NCBI GenBank assembly: GCA_963853835.1
Contig: OY970835.1
Span: forward strand, 11,600,501-11,664,500
Origin: Calendula officinalis
Lineage: Eukaryota > Streptophyta > Magnoliopsida > Asterales > Asteraceae
Length of the DNA stretch: 64,000 nt
Direction of reading: 5' to 3'
Both the position numbers and the translations under genes were made by a program. Shown here in pieces: positions 1 to 12,290 of the stretch. Within the stretch, counting starts at the first letter, position 1, and each line of letters starts with the position of its first letter. A model generated the notes under the pieces. That model was not told where the DNA came from, made no database searches, and saw nothing but the letters and a program-made list of their open reading frames with translations.

Positions 1-601
1 TTATTGGTCATAGCTAGTGGTTATAATGGTTCACGGTCCATTCGTATGGGCACCAGTTACGGTTTAAAATGGATACTTATAGGTTATTGGTCATAGGTAG
101 TGGTTATAATGGTTCACGAGGCATTCGTATGACTTATAGACACCTATTATGGTCTAAAATGGATACTTATACGTTATTGGTCATAGCTAGTGGTTATAAT
201 GGTTCACGGGCCATTCGTATGAGTTATGGACACCAATTAAAGTTTAAAATGGATACTTATAAGTTATTGGTCATAGCTAGTGGTTATAAAGGTTCACGAG
301 GCATTCGTATGACTTATGGACACCAGTTATGGTTTAAAATGAATACTTATAGGTTATTGGTCAAAGCTAGTGGTTATAATGGTTCACGGTCCATTCGTAT
401 GGGCACCAGTCACGGTTTAAAATGGATACTTATAGGTTATTGTTTATAGCTAGTGGTTATAATGGTTCACGAGGCATTCGCGTGACTTATGGACACCAGT
501 TACGGTTTAAAATGGATACTAATAGGTTATTGGTCATAGCTAGTGGTTATAATGGTTCACGGGGCATTCGTACGGGTTATCGACACCAATTACGGTTTAA
601 A

Positions 602-691
602 ATGGATACTTATAGGTTATTGGTCATAGCTAGTGGTTATAATGGTTCACGGGCCATTCGTACGGGTTATGGACACCAATTCCGGTTTAAA
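602..691 (+). repeat. Exemplar 90-bp satellite monomer (standard form)
   Basis: A representative full-length unit, from ATGGATAC to the closing TTTAAA. The closely similar consensus has about 23 G, 12 C, 24 A and 31 T, so the written strand is G+T-rich. It contains three GGTTAT words at offsets 14, 34 and 64 and two ATGG words 7 bp apart at offsets 61 and 68. Only one forward frame of the unit is free of stop codons; the other two forward frames and all reverse frames are closed in each unit. The TTTAAA (DraI) site recurs in most units and would give a 90-bp digestion ladder. Confidence 0.95.
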
Positions 692-871
692 ATGGATACT
701 TATAGCTTATTGGTCATCGCCGGTGGTAATAATAGTTTACGGGTCATTCGTATGGGTTATGGACACCAATTTCAAATTAAAATGCATACTAATAGGTTAT
801 TCGTCATAGCTAGTGGTTATAATGGTTCAAGAGGCATTCATATGACTTATGGACACCAATTATGGTTTAAA

Positions 872-954
872 ATGAATACTTATAGATTATTGGTCATAGC
901 TAGTGGTTATAATGGTTCACGGTCCATTCGTATGGGCACCAGTCACGGTTTAAA
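872..954 (+). repeat. Exemplar 83-bp short monomer (7-bp deletion form)
   Basis: Same unit with ATGGGCACC in place of ATGGGTTATGGACACC, a net loss of 7 bp. Short units usually also carry GGTCCATT instead of GGGCCATT and often start with ATGAATAC. About 133 short units are spread through the window and mark the ends of higher-order units. Because 83 is not a multiple of 3, each one shifts the open frame of the preceding 90-bp run and leads to a stop (TAG in TCATAG or TTATAG) within about 30 bp. Confidence 0.93.
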
Positions 955-1698
955 ATGGATACTTATAGGTTATTGTTTATAGCTAGTGGTTATAATGGTT
1001 CACGAGGCATTCGCGTGACTTATGGACACCAGTTACGGTTTAAAATGGATACTAATAGGTTATTGGTCATAGCTAGTGGTTATAATGGTTCACGGGGCAT
1101 TCGTACGGGTTATCGACACCAATTACGGTTTAAAATGGATACTTATAGGTTATTGGTCATAACTAGTGGTTATAATGGTTCACGGGCCATTCGTACGGGT
1201 TATGGACACCAATTCCGGTTTAAAATGGATACTTATAGCTTATTGGACATCGCCGGTGGTAATAATAGTTTACGGGTCATTCGTATGGGTTATGGACACC
1301 AATTTCAAATTAAAATGCATACTAATAGGTTATTCGTCATAGCTAGTGGTTATAATGGTTCAAGAGGCATTCATATGACTTATGGACACCAATTATGGTT
1401 TAAAATGAATACTTATAGATTATTGGTCATAGCTAGTGGTTATAATGGTTCACGGTCCATTCGTATGGGCACCAGTTACGGTTTAAAATGGATACTTATA
1501 GGTTATTGGTCATAGCTAGTGGTTATAATGGTTCACGGGCCATTCGTGCGGGTTATGGACACCAATTACGGTTTAAAATGGATACTTATAGCTTATTGGT
1601 CATAGCCAGTGGTTATAATGGTTCACGAGGCATTCGTATGACTTATGGTCACCAATTATTGTTTAAAATGAATACCTATAGGTTATTGGTCATAGCTA

Positions 1699-1749
1699 GT
1701 GGTTATAATGGTCACGGTCCATTCGTATGGGCACCAGTTACGGTTTAAA
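1699..1749 (+). repeat. 82-bp short-monomer variant (extra 1-bp deletion), end of unit shown
   Basis: Here the short unit reads AATGGTCACGGTCC instead of AATGGTTCACGGTCC, so it is 82 bp. The same variant recurs at about 5341-5382 and 9770-9809, each time after a unit reading TATTGTTTAAAATGAATAC. It is a private marker linking three segments of domains A and B by descent. Confidence 0.85.
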
Positions 1750-2725
1750 ATGGATACTTATAGGTTATTGGTCATAGCTAGTGGTTATAATGGTTCACGG
1801 GCCATTCGTACGGGTTATCGACACCAATTACGGTTTAAAATGGATACTTATAGGTTATTGGTCATAGCTAGTGGTTATAATGGTTCACGGGCCATTCGTA
1901 AGGGTTATGGACACCAATTACGGTTTAAAATGGATACTTATAACTTATTGGTCATCGTCGGTGGTAATAATAGTTTACGGGTCATTCGTATGGGTTATGG
2001 ACACCAATTTCAAATTAAAATGCATACTAATAGGTTATTCGTCATAGCTAGTGGTTATAATGGTTCAAGAGGCATTCATATGACTTATGGACACCAATTA
2101 TGGTTTAAAATGAATACTTATAGATTATTGGTCATAGCTAGTGGTTATAATGGTTCACGGTCCATTCGTATGGGCACCAGTCACGGTTTAAAATGGATAC
2201 TTATAGGTTATTGTTTATAGCTAGTGGTTATAATGGTTCACGAGGCATTCGCGTGACTTATGGACACCAGTTACGGTTTAAAATGGATACTAATAGGTTA
2301 TTGGTCATAGCTAGTGGTTATAATGGTTCACGGGGCATTCGTACGGGTTATCGACACCAATTACGGTTTAAAATGGATACTTATAGGTTATTGGTCATAA
2401 CTAGTGGTTATAATGGTTCACGGGCCATTCGTACGGGTTATGGACACCAATTCCGGTTTAAAATGGATACTTATAGCTTATTGGACATCGCCGGTGGTAA
2501 TAATAGTTTACGGGTCATTCGTATGGGTTATGGACACCAATTTCAAATTAAAATGCATACTAATAGGTTATTCGTCATAGCTAGTGGTTATAATGGTTCA
2601 AGAGGCATTCATATGACTTATGGACACCAATTATGGTTTAAAATGAATACTTATAGATTATTGGTCATAGCTAGTGGTTATAATGGTTCACGGTCCATTC
2701 GTATGGGCACCAGTTACGGTTTAAA

Positions 2726-4144
2726 ATGGATACTTATAGGTTATTGGTCATAGGTAGTGGTTATAATGGTTCACGAGGCATTCGTATGACTTATAGACAC
2801 CTATTATGGTCTAAAATGGATACTTATACGTTATTGGTCATAGCTAGTGGTTATAATGGTTCACGGGCCATTCGTATGAGTTATGGACACCAATTAAAGT
2901 TTAAAATGGATACTTATAAGTTATTGGTCATAGCTAGTGGTTATAAAGGTTCACGAGGCATTCGTATGACTTATGGACACCAGTTATGGTTTAAAATGAA
3001 TACTTATAGGTTATTGGTCAAAGCTAGTGGTTATAATGGTTCACGGTCCATTCGTATGGGCACCAGTCACGGTTTAAAATGGATACTTATAGGTTATTGT
3101 TTATAGCTAGTGGTTATAATGGTTCACGAGGCATTCGCGTGACTTATGGACACCAGTTACGGTTTAAAATGGATACTAATAGGTTATTGGTCATAGCTAG
3201 TGGTTATAATGGTTCACGGGGCATTCGTACGGGTTATCGACACCAATTACGGTTTAAAATGGATACTTATAGGTTATTGGTCATAGCTAGTGGTTATAAT
3301 GGTTCACGGGCCATTCGTACGGGTTATGGACACCAATTCCGGTTTAAAATGGATACTTATAGCTTATTGGTCATCGCCGGTGGTAATAATAGTTTACGGG
3401 TCATTCGTATGGGTTATGGACACCAATTTCAAATTAAAATGCATACTAATAGGTTATTCGTCATAGCTAGTGGTTATAATGGTTCAAGAGGCATTCATAT
3501 GACTTATGGACACCAATTATGGTTTAAAATGAATACTTATAGATTATTGGTCATAGCTAGTGGTTATAATGGTTCACGGTCCATTCGTATGGGCACCAGT
3601 CACGGTTTAAAATGGATACTTATAGGTTATTGTTTATAGCTAGTGGTTATAATGGTTCACGAGGCATTCGCGTGACTTATGGACACCAGTTACGGTTTAA
3701 AATGGATACTAATAGGTTATTGGTCATAGCTAGTGGTTATAATGGTTCACGGGGCATTCGTACGGGTTATCGACACCAATTACGGTTTAAAATGGATACT
3801 TATAGGTTATTGGTCATAACTAGTGGTTATAATGGTTCACGGGCCATTCGTACGGGTTATGGACACCAATTCCGGTTTAAAATGGATACTTATAGCTTAT
3901 TGGACATCGCCGGTGGTAATAATAGTTTACGGGTCATTCGTATGGGTTATGGAATCCAATTTCAAATTAAAATGCATACTAATAGGTTATTCGTCATAGC
4001 TAGTGGTTATAATGGTTCAAGAGGCATTCATATGACTTATGGACACCAATTATGGTTTAAAATGAATACTTATAGATTATTGGTCATAGCTAGTGGTTAT
4101 AATGGTTCACGGTCCATTCGTATGGGCACCAGTTACGGTTTAAA
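2726..4144 (+). repeat. 1,419-bp block duplicated from 69-1487
   Basis: The order 353 + 533 + 533 bp at 69-1487 recurs at 2726-4144, offset by 2,657 bp, with matching monomer variants throughout. A visible difference is TATGGAATCC near 3950 against TATGGACACC in the first copy. A third partial copy (353 + 533) follows at 4145-5030. The intervening 1488-2725 contains a different unit order plus one further copy of the 955-type 533-bp unit (2193-2725). Confidence 0.85.
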
Positions 4145-7100
4145 ATGGATACTTATAGGTTATTGGTCATAGGTAGTGGTTATAATGGTTCACGAGGAAT
4201 TCGTATGACTTATAGACACCTATTATGGTCTAAAATGGATACTTATACGTTATTGGTCATAGCTAGTGGTTATAATGGTTCACGGGCCATTCGTATGAGT
4301 TATGGACACCAATTAAAGTTTAAAATGGATACTTATAAGTTATTGGTCATAGCTAGTGGTTATAAAGGTTCACGAGGCATTCGTATGACTTATGGACACC
4401 AGTTATGGTTTAAAATGAATACTTATAGGTTATTGGTCAAAGCTAGTGGTTATAATGGTTCACGGTCCATTCGTATGGGCACCAGTCACGGTTTAAAATG
4501 GATACTTATAGGTTATTGTTTATAGCTAGTGGTTATAATGGTTCACGAGGCATTCGCGTGACTTATGGACACCAGTTACGGTTTAAAATGGATACTAATA
4601 GGTTATTGGTCATAGCTAGTGGTTATAATGGTTCACGGGGCATTCGTACGGGTTATCGACACCAATTACGGTTTAAAATGGATACTTATAGGTTATTGGT
4701 CATAGCTAGTGGTTATAATGGATCACGGGCCATTCGTACGGGTTATGGACACCAATTCCGGTTTAAAATGGATACTTATAGCTTATTGGTCATCGCCGGT
4801 GGTAATAATAGTTTACGGGTCATTCGTATGGGTTATGGACACCAATTTCAAATTAAAATGCATACTGATAGGTTATTCGTCATAGCTAGTGGTTATAATG
4901 GTTCAAGAGGCATTCGTATGACTTATGGACACCAATTATGATTTAAAATGAATACTTATAGATTATTGGTCATAGCTAGTGGTTATAATGGTTCACGGTC
5001 CATTCGTATGGGCACCAGTTACGGTTTAAAATTGATACTTATAGGTTATTGGTCATAGCTAGTGGTTATAATGGTTCACGAGGCATTCTTATGACTTATA
5101 GACACTTATTACGGTTTAAAATGGATACTTATAGGTTATTGGTCATAGCTAGTGGTTATAATGGTTCACGGGCCATTCGTGCGGGTTATGGACACCAATT
5201 ACGGTTTAAAATGGATACTTATAGCTTATTGGTCATAGCCAGTGGTTATAATGGTTCACGAGGCATTCGTATGACTTATGGTCACCAATTATTGTTTAAA
5301 ATGAATACTTATAGGTTATTGGTCATAGCTAGTGGTTATAATGGTCACGGTCCATTCGTATGGGCACCAGTTACGGTTTAAAATGGATACTTATAGGTTA
5401 TTGGTCATAGCTAGTGGTTATAATGGTTCACGGGCCATTCGTACGGGTTATCGACACCAATTACGGTTTAAAATGGATACTTATAGGTTATTGGTCATAG
5501 CTAGTGGTTATAATGGTTCACGGGCCATTCGTAAGGGTTATGGACACCAATTACGGTTTAAAATGGATACTTATAGCTTATTGGTCATCGTCGGCGGTAA
5601 TAATAGTTTACGGGTCATTCGTATGGGTTATGGACACCAATTTCAAATTAAAATGCATACTAATAGGTTATTCGTCATAGCTAGTGGTTATAATGGTTCA
5701 AGAGGCATTCATATGACTTATGGACACCAATTATGGTTTAAAATGAATACTTATAGATTATTAGTCATAGCTAGTGGTTATAATGGTTCACGGTCCATTC
5801 GTATGGGCACCAGTTACGGTTTAAAATGGATACTTATAGGTTATTGGATATAGCTAGTGGTTATAATGGTTCACGAGGCATTCACATGACTTATGGACAC
5901 CAGTTACGGTTTAAAATGGATACTTATAGGTTATTGGTCATAGCTAGTGGTTATAATGGTTCACGGGCCATTGGTACGGGTTATGGACACCAATTACGGT
6001 TTAAAATGGATACTTATAGCTTATTGGTCATAGCCAGTGGTTATAATGGTTCACGGTCCATTCGTATGGGCACCAGTTACGGTTTAAAATGGATACTTAT
6101 AGGTTATTGGTCACAGCTAGTGGTTATAACGGTTTACGAGACATTCGCATGACTTATGGACACCAGTTACAGTTTAAAATGGATACTTATAGGTTTTTGG
6201 TCATAGCTAGTGGTTATAATGGTTCAGGGGCCATTCGTATGAGTTATGGACACCAATTATAGTTTAAAATGGATACTTATAAGTTATTGGTCATAGCTAG
6301 TGGTTATAATGGTTCACGAGGAAGTCTTATGACTTATAGACACCTATTACGGTTTAAAATGGATACTTATAGGTTATTGGTCATAACTAGTGGTTATAAT
6401 GGTTCACGGGCCATTCGTACGGGTTATGGACACCAATTACGGTTTAAAATGGATATTTATATGTGTTTGGTCATTGGCAGTGATTATAATGGTTCACGGA
6501 CCATTTGTACGGCTTATGGACACCAATTACGGGTTAAAATGGATACTTATAGCTTATTGGTCATAGCCAGTGGTTATAATAGTTCACGGGTGATTCGTAT
6601 GGGTTATGGACACCAATTAGAATTAAAATGGATACTAACAGGTTATCCGTCATAGCTAGTGGTTATAATGGTTCACGAGGCATTCGTATGACTTATGGAC
6701 ACCAATTATGGTTTAAAATGAATACTTATAGGTTATTGGTCATAGCTAGTGGTTATAATGGTTCAAGGTCCATTCGTATGGGCTCCAGTTACGGTTTAAA
6801 ATGGATACTTATAGGTTATTGGTCATAGCTAGTGGTTATAATAGTTCACGAGGCATTCGCATGACATATGGACACCAGTTACGATTTAAAATTGATACTT
6901 ATAGATTATTGGTCATATCTAGTGGTTTTGATGGTTCACGAGCTATTCGTACAGGTTATGGACACCAATTACAAATTAAAATGCATACATTATTCATTAT
7001 AGCTAGTGGTTATAATGGTTCACGAGGCATTCGTATGACTTATGGACACCAATTATGGTTTAAAATGAATACTTATAGGTTATTGGTCATAGCTAGTGGT

Positions 7101-8925
7101 TATAATGGTTCACGGTCCATTCGTGTGGGCACCAGTTACGGTTTAAAATGGATACTTATAGGTTATTGGTCATAGGTAGTGGTTATAATGGTTCACGAGG
7201 CATTCAGACGACTTATGGACACCAGTTACGGTTTAAAATGTATACTTATAGGTTATTGGTCATAACTAGTGGTTATAATGGTTCACGGGCTATTCGTACG
7301 GGTTATGGACACCAATTACGGTTTAAAATGGATACTTATAGCTTATTGGTCATAGCCAGTGGTTATAATAGTTCACGGGCCATTCGTATGGGTTATGGAC
7401 ACCAATTAGAATTTAAAATGGATAGTAACAGGTTATTCGTCATAGCTAGTGGTTATAAGGGTTCATGAGGCATTCGTATGACTTATGGACACAGATTATG
7501 GTGTAAATGGAACACTTATAGGTTATTGGTCATAGATAGTGGTTTTAATGGTTCATGGGCCATTCGTATGGGCACCAATTACGGTTTAAAATGGATACTT
7601 ATAGGTTATTGGTAATAGCTAGTGCTTATAATGATTCACAGGCCATTCGTATGAGTTATGGACACCAATTACGGTTTAAAACGGATACTTATAAGTTATT
7701 GGTCATAGCTATTAGTTATAATGGTTCACGAGGCATTCGTATGACTTATAGACACCTATTACGATCTAAAATGGATACTTATACGTTATTGGTCATAGCT
7801 AGTGGTTATAATTGTTCACGGGCCATTCGTATGAGTTATGGACACCAATTACAGTTTAAAATGGATACTTATAAGTTATTGGTCATAGCTAGTGGTTATA
7901 ATGGTTCACGAGGCATTCGTATGACTTATGAACACCAGTTATGGTTTAAAATGGATACTTATAGGTTATTGGTCATAGCTAGTGGTTATAATGGTTCACG
8001 AGGCATTCTTATGACTTATAGACACCTATTACGGTTTAAAATGGATACTTATAGGTTATTGGTCATTACTAGTGGTTATAATGGTTCACGGCCATTCGTA
8101 CGGGTTAAGGACACCAATTACGGTTTAAAATGGATATTTATATGTGTTTGGTCATAGGTAGTGATTATAATGGTTAACGGGCAATTCGTACGGCTTAGGG
8201 ACACCAATTACGGTTTAAAATGGATACTTATAGCTTATTGGTCATAGCCAATTGTTATAATAGTTCACGGGCCATTCGTATGAGTTATGGACACCAATTA
8301 GAATTTAAAATGGATACTAACAGGTTATTCGTCATAGCTAGTATTTATAAGTGTTCACGAGGCATTCGCATGACTTATGGACACCAATTATGGTGTAAAT
8401 GGAACACTTATAGGTTATTGGTCATAGATAGTGGTTTTAATGGTTCACGGGCCATTCGTATGGGCACCAATTACGGTTTAAAATGAATACTTATAGGTTA
8501 TTGGTAATAGCTAGTGCTTATAATGGTTCACAGGCCATTCGTATGAGTTATGGACACCAATTACGGTTTAAAACAGATACTTATAAGTTATTGGTCATAT
8601 CTAATAGTTATAATAGTTCACGAGGCATTCGTATGACTTATAGACACCTATTACGGTCTAAAATGGATACTTATACGTTATTGGTCATAGCTAGTGGTTA
8701 TAATGGTTCACGGGCCATTCGTATGAGTTATGGACACCAATTAAAGTTTAAAAGGGATACTTATAAGTTATTGGTCATAGCTAGTGGTTATAAAGGTTCA
8801 CGAGGCATTCGTATGACCTATGGACACCAGTTATGGTTTAAAATGAATACTTATAGGTTATTGGTCAAAGCTAGTGGTTATAATGGTTCACGGTCCATTC
8901 GTATGGGCACCAGTCACGGTTTAAA

Positions 8926-11900
8926 ATGGATACTTATCGGTTATTGTTTATAGCTAGTGGTTATAATGGTTCACGAGGCATTCGCGTGACTTATGGACAC
9001 CAGTTACGGTTTAAAATGGATACTAATAGGTTATTGGTCATAGCTAGTGGTTATAATGGTTCACGGGCCATTCGTACGGGTTATCGACACCAATTACGGT
9101 TTAAAATGGATACTTATAGGTTATTGGTCATAGCTAGTGGTTATAATGGTTCACGGGCCATTCGTACGGGTTATGGACACCAATTCCGGTTTAAAATGGA
9201 TACTTATAGCTTATTGGTCATCGCCGGTGGTAATAATAGTTTACGGGTCATTCGTATGGGTTATGGACACCAATTTCAAATTAAAATGCATACTAATAGG
9301 TTATTCGTCATAGCTAGTGGTTATAATGGTTCAAGAGGCATTCGTATGACTTATGGACACCAATTATGATTTAAAATGAATACTTATAGATTATTGGTCA
9401 TAGTTAGTGGTTATAATGGTTCACGGTCCATTCGTATGGGCACCAGTTACGGTTTAAAATGGATACTTATAGGTTATTGGTCATAGCTAGTGGTTATAAT
9501 GGTTCACGAGGCATTCTTATGACTTATAGACACCTATTACGGTTTAAAATGGATACTTATAGGTTATGGTCATAGCTAGTGGTTATAATGGTTCACGGGC
9601 CATTCGTGCGGGTTATGGACACCAATTACGGTTTAAAATGGATACTTATAGCTTATTGGTCATAGCCAGTGGTTATAATGGTTCACGAGGCATTCGTATG
9701 ACTTATGGACACCAATTATTGTTTAAAATGAATACTTATAGGTTATTGGTCATAGCTAGTGGTTATAATGGTCACGGTCCATTCGTATGGGCACCAGTTA
9801 CGGTTTAAATAGGATACTTATAGGTTATTGGTCATAGCTAGTGGTTATAATGGTTCACGGGCCATTCGTACGGGTTATCGACACCAATTACGGTTTAAAA
9901 TGGATACTTATAGGTTATTGGTCATAGCTAGTGGTTATAATGGTTCACGGGCCATTCGTAAGGGTTATGGACACCAATTACGGTTTAAAATGGATACTTA
10001 TATCTTATTGGTCATCGCCGGTGGTAATAATAGTTTACGGGTCATTCGTATGGGTTATGGACACCAATTTCAAATTAAAATGCATACTAAAAGGTTATTC
10101 GTCATAGCTAGTGGTTATAATGGTTCACGGGCCATTGGTACGGGTTATGGACACCAATTACGGTTTAAAATGGATACTTATAGCTTATTGGTCATAGCCA
10201 GTGGTTATAATGGTTCACGAGGCATTCGTATGACTTATTGGACACCAATTATTGTTTAAAATGAATACTTATAGGTTATTGGTCATAGCTAGTGGTTATA
10301 ATGGTTCACGGTCCATTCGTATGGGCACCAGTTACGGTTTAAAATGGATACTTATAGGTTATTGGTCACAGCTAGTGGGTATAACGGTTTACGAGACATT
10401 CGCATGACTTATGGACACCAGTTACAGTTTAAAATGGATACTTGTAGGTTTTTGGTCATAGCTAGTGGTTATAATGGTTCACGGGCCATTCGTATGAGTT
10501 ATGGACACCAATTACAGTTTAAAATGGATACTTATAAGTTATTGGTCATAGCTAGTGGTTATAATGGTTCACGAGGAAGTCTTATGACTTATAGACACCT
10601 ATTACGGTTTAAAATGGATACTTATAGGTTATTGGTCATAACTAGTGGTTATAATGGTTCACGGGCCATTCGTACGGGTTATGGACACCAATTACGGTTT
10701 AAAATGGATACTTATATGTGTTTGGTCATTGGCAGTGATTATAATGGTTCACGGACCATTTGTACGGCTTATGGACACCAATTACGGGTTAAAATGGATA
10801 CTTATAGCTTATTGGTCATAGCCAATGGTTATAATAGTTCACGGGCCATTCGTATAGGTTATGGACACCAATTAGAATTAAAATGGATACTAACAGGTTA
10901 TCCGTCAAAGCTAGTGGTTATAATGGTTCACGAGGCATTCGTATGACTTATGGACACCAATTATAGTTTAAAATGAATACTTATAGGTTATTGGTCATAG
11001 CTAGTGGTTATAATGGTTCAAGGTCCATTCGTATGGGCTCCAGTTACGGTTTAAATTGGATACTTATAGGTTATTGGTCATAGCTAGTGGTTATAATGGT
11101 TCACGAGGCATTCGCATGACATATGGACACCAGTTACGTTTTAAAATTGATACTTATAGGTTATTGGTCATATCTAGTGGTTATGATGGTTCACGAGCTA
11201 TTCGTACAGGTTATGGACACCAATTACGGTTTAAAATGGATACTTATAGCTTATTTTTCATAGCCAGTGGTTATAATAGTTCACAGGTGATTCGTATGGG
11301 TTCTGGACACCAATTACAAATTAAAATGCATACTAATAGGTTATTCGTTATAGCTAGTGGTTATAATGGTTCACGAGGCATTCGTATGACTTATGGACAC
11401 CCATTATGGTTTAAAATGAATACTTATAGGTTATTGGTCATAGCTAGTGGTTATAATGGTTCACGGTCCATTCGTGTGGGCACCAGTTACGGTTTAAAAT
11501 GGATACTTATAGGTTATTGGTCATAGGTAGTGGTTATAATGGTTCACGAGGCATTCAGACGACTTATGGACACCAGTTACGGTTTAAAATGTATACTTAT
11601 AGGTTATTGGTCATAACTAGTGGTTATAATGGTTCACGGGCTATTCGTACGGGTTATGGACACCAATTACGGTTTAAAATGGATTCTTATAGCTTATTGG
11701 TCATAGCCAGTGGTTATAATAGTTCACGGGCCATTCGTATGGGTTATGGACACCAATTAGAATTTAAAATGGATAGTAACAGGTTATTCGTCATAGCTAG
11801 TTGTTATAAGGGTTCATGAGGCATTCGTATGACTTATGGACACCAATTATGGTGTAAATGGAACACTTATAGGTTATTGGTCATAGATAGTGGTTTTAAT

Positions 11901-12290
11901 GGTTCATGGGCCATTCGTATGGGCACCAATTACGGTTTAAAATGGATACTTATAGGTTATTGGTAATAGCTAGTGCTTATAATGGTTCACAGGCCATTCG
12001 TATGAGTTATGGACACCAATTACGGTTTAAAACGGATACTTATAAGTTATTGGTCATAGCTAATAGTTATAATGGTTCACGAGGCATTCGTATGACTTAT
12101 AGACACCTATTACGATCTAAAATGGATACTTATACGTTATTGGTCATAGCTAGTGGTTATAATGGTTCACGGGCCATTCGTATGAGTTATGGACACCAAT
12201 TACAGTTTAAAATGATACTTATAAGTTATTGGTCATAGCGAGTGGTTATAATGGTTCACGAGGCATTCGTATGACTTATGAACACCAGTT
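8926..12290 (+). repeat. ~3.4-kb segmental duplication of 4498 to ~7930 within the array
   Basis: Successive short-unit boundaries at 4498, 5031, 5383, 6089, 6801, 7148 and 7591 match those at 8926, 9459, 9810, 10344, 11056, 11499 and 11942. The offset moves from 4,428 to 4,255 to 4,351 bp because whole units (and the 6-bp indel) were lost or gained between the copies. Shared private variants include the 82-bp short unit, CATTCAGACGACTTATGG, GGAAGTCTTATGAC and the GGTGTAAATGG unit. End points are approximate. Confidence 0.75.

Larger units (their letters stand above)
422..1487 (+). repeat. Two tandem 533-bp HOR units (6-mer)
   Basis: Units 422-954 and 955-1487 have the same order of six monomer types: GAGGCATTCGCGTGAC; ATACTAATAGG with TTATCGACACC; CAATTCCGG; the TCATCGCCGG type; ATGCATACTAATAGG with CATTCATATG; and the closing 83-bp unit. 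They differ by a few substitutions, e.g. TCATAGCTAG versus TCATAACTAG in the third monomer and TTGGTCATCG versus TTGGACATCG in the fourth. Confidence 0.9.
1..5030 (+). repeat. Satellite domain A: 533-bp and 353-bp higher-order units
   Basis: Short units end at 68, 421, 954, 1487, 1749, 2192, 2725, 3078, 3611, 4144, 4497 and 5030. The spacings are mostly 533 (5x90+83) or 353 (3x90+83). The 533-bp 6-mer is recognisable by a unit with TCATCGCCGGTGGTAATAAT and a following CAATTTCAAATTAAAATGCA junction. The 353-bp 4-mer has ATACTTATACGTTATTGG and GGTTATAAAGG variants. Copies of the same type differ at only a few positions, so this domain was homogenised recently. Confidence 0.9.

Noticed and set aside
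53..84. CENP-B-box-like word (TTCG followed by CGGG) in units with ATTCGTACGGG
   Set aside because: The spacing of TTCG, A and CGGG does not fit the NTTCGNNNNANNCGGGN consensus, and most units have TATGGG instead.
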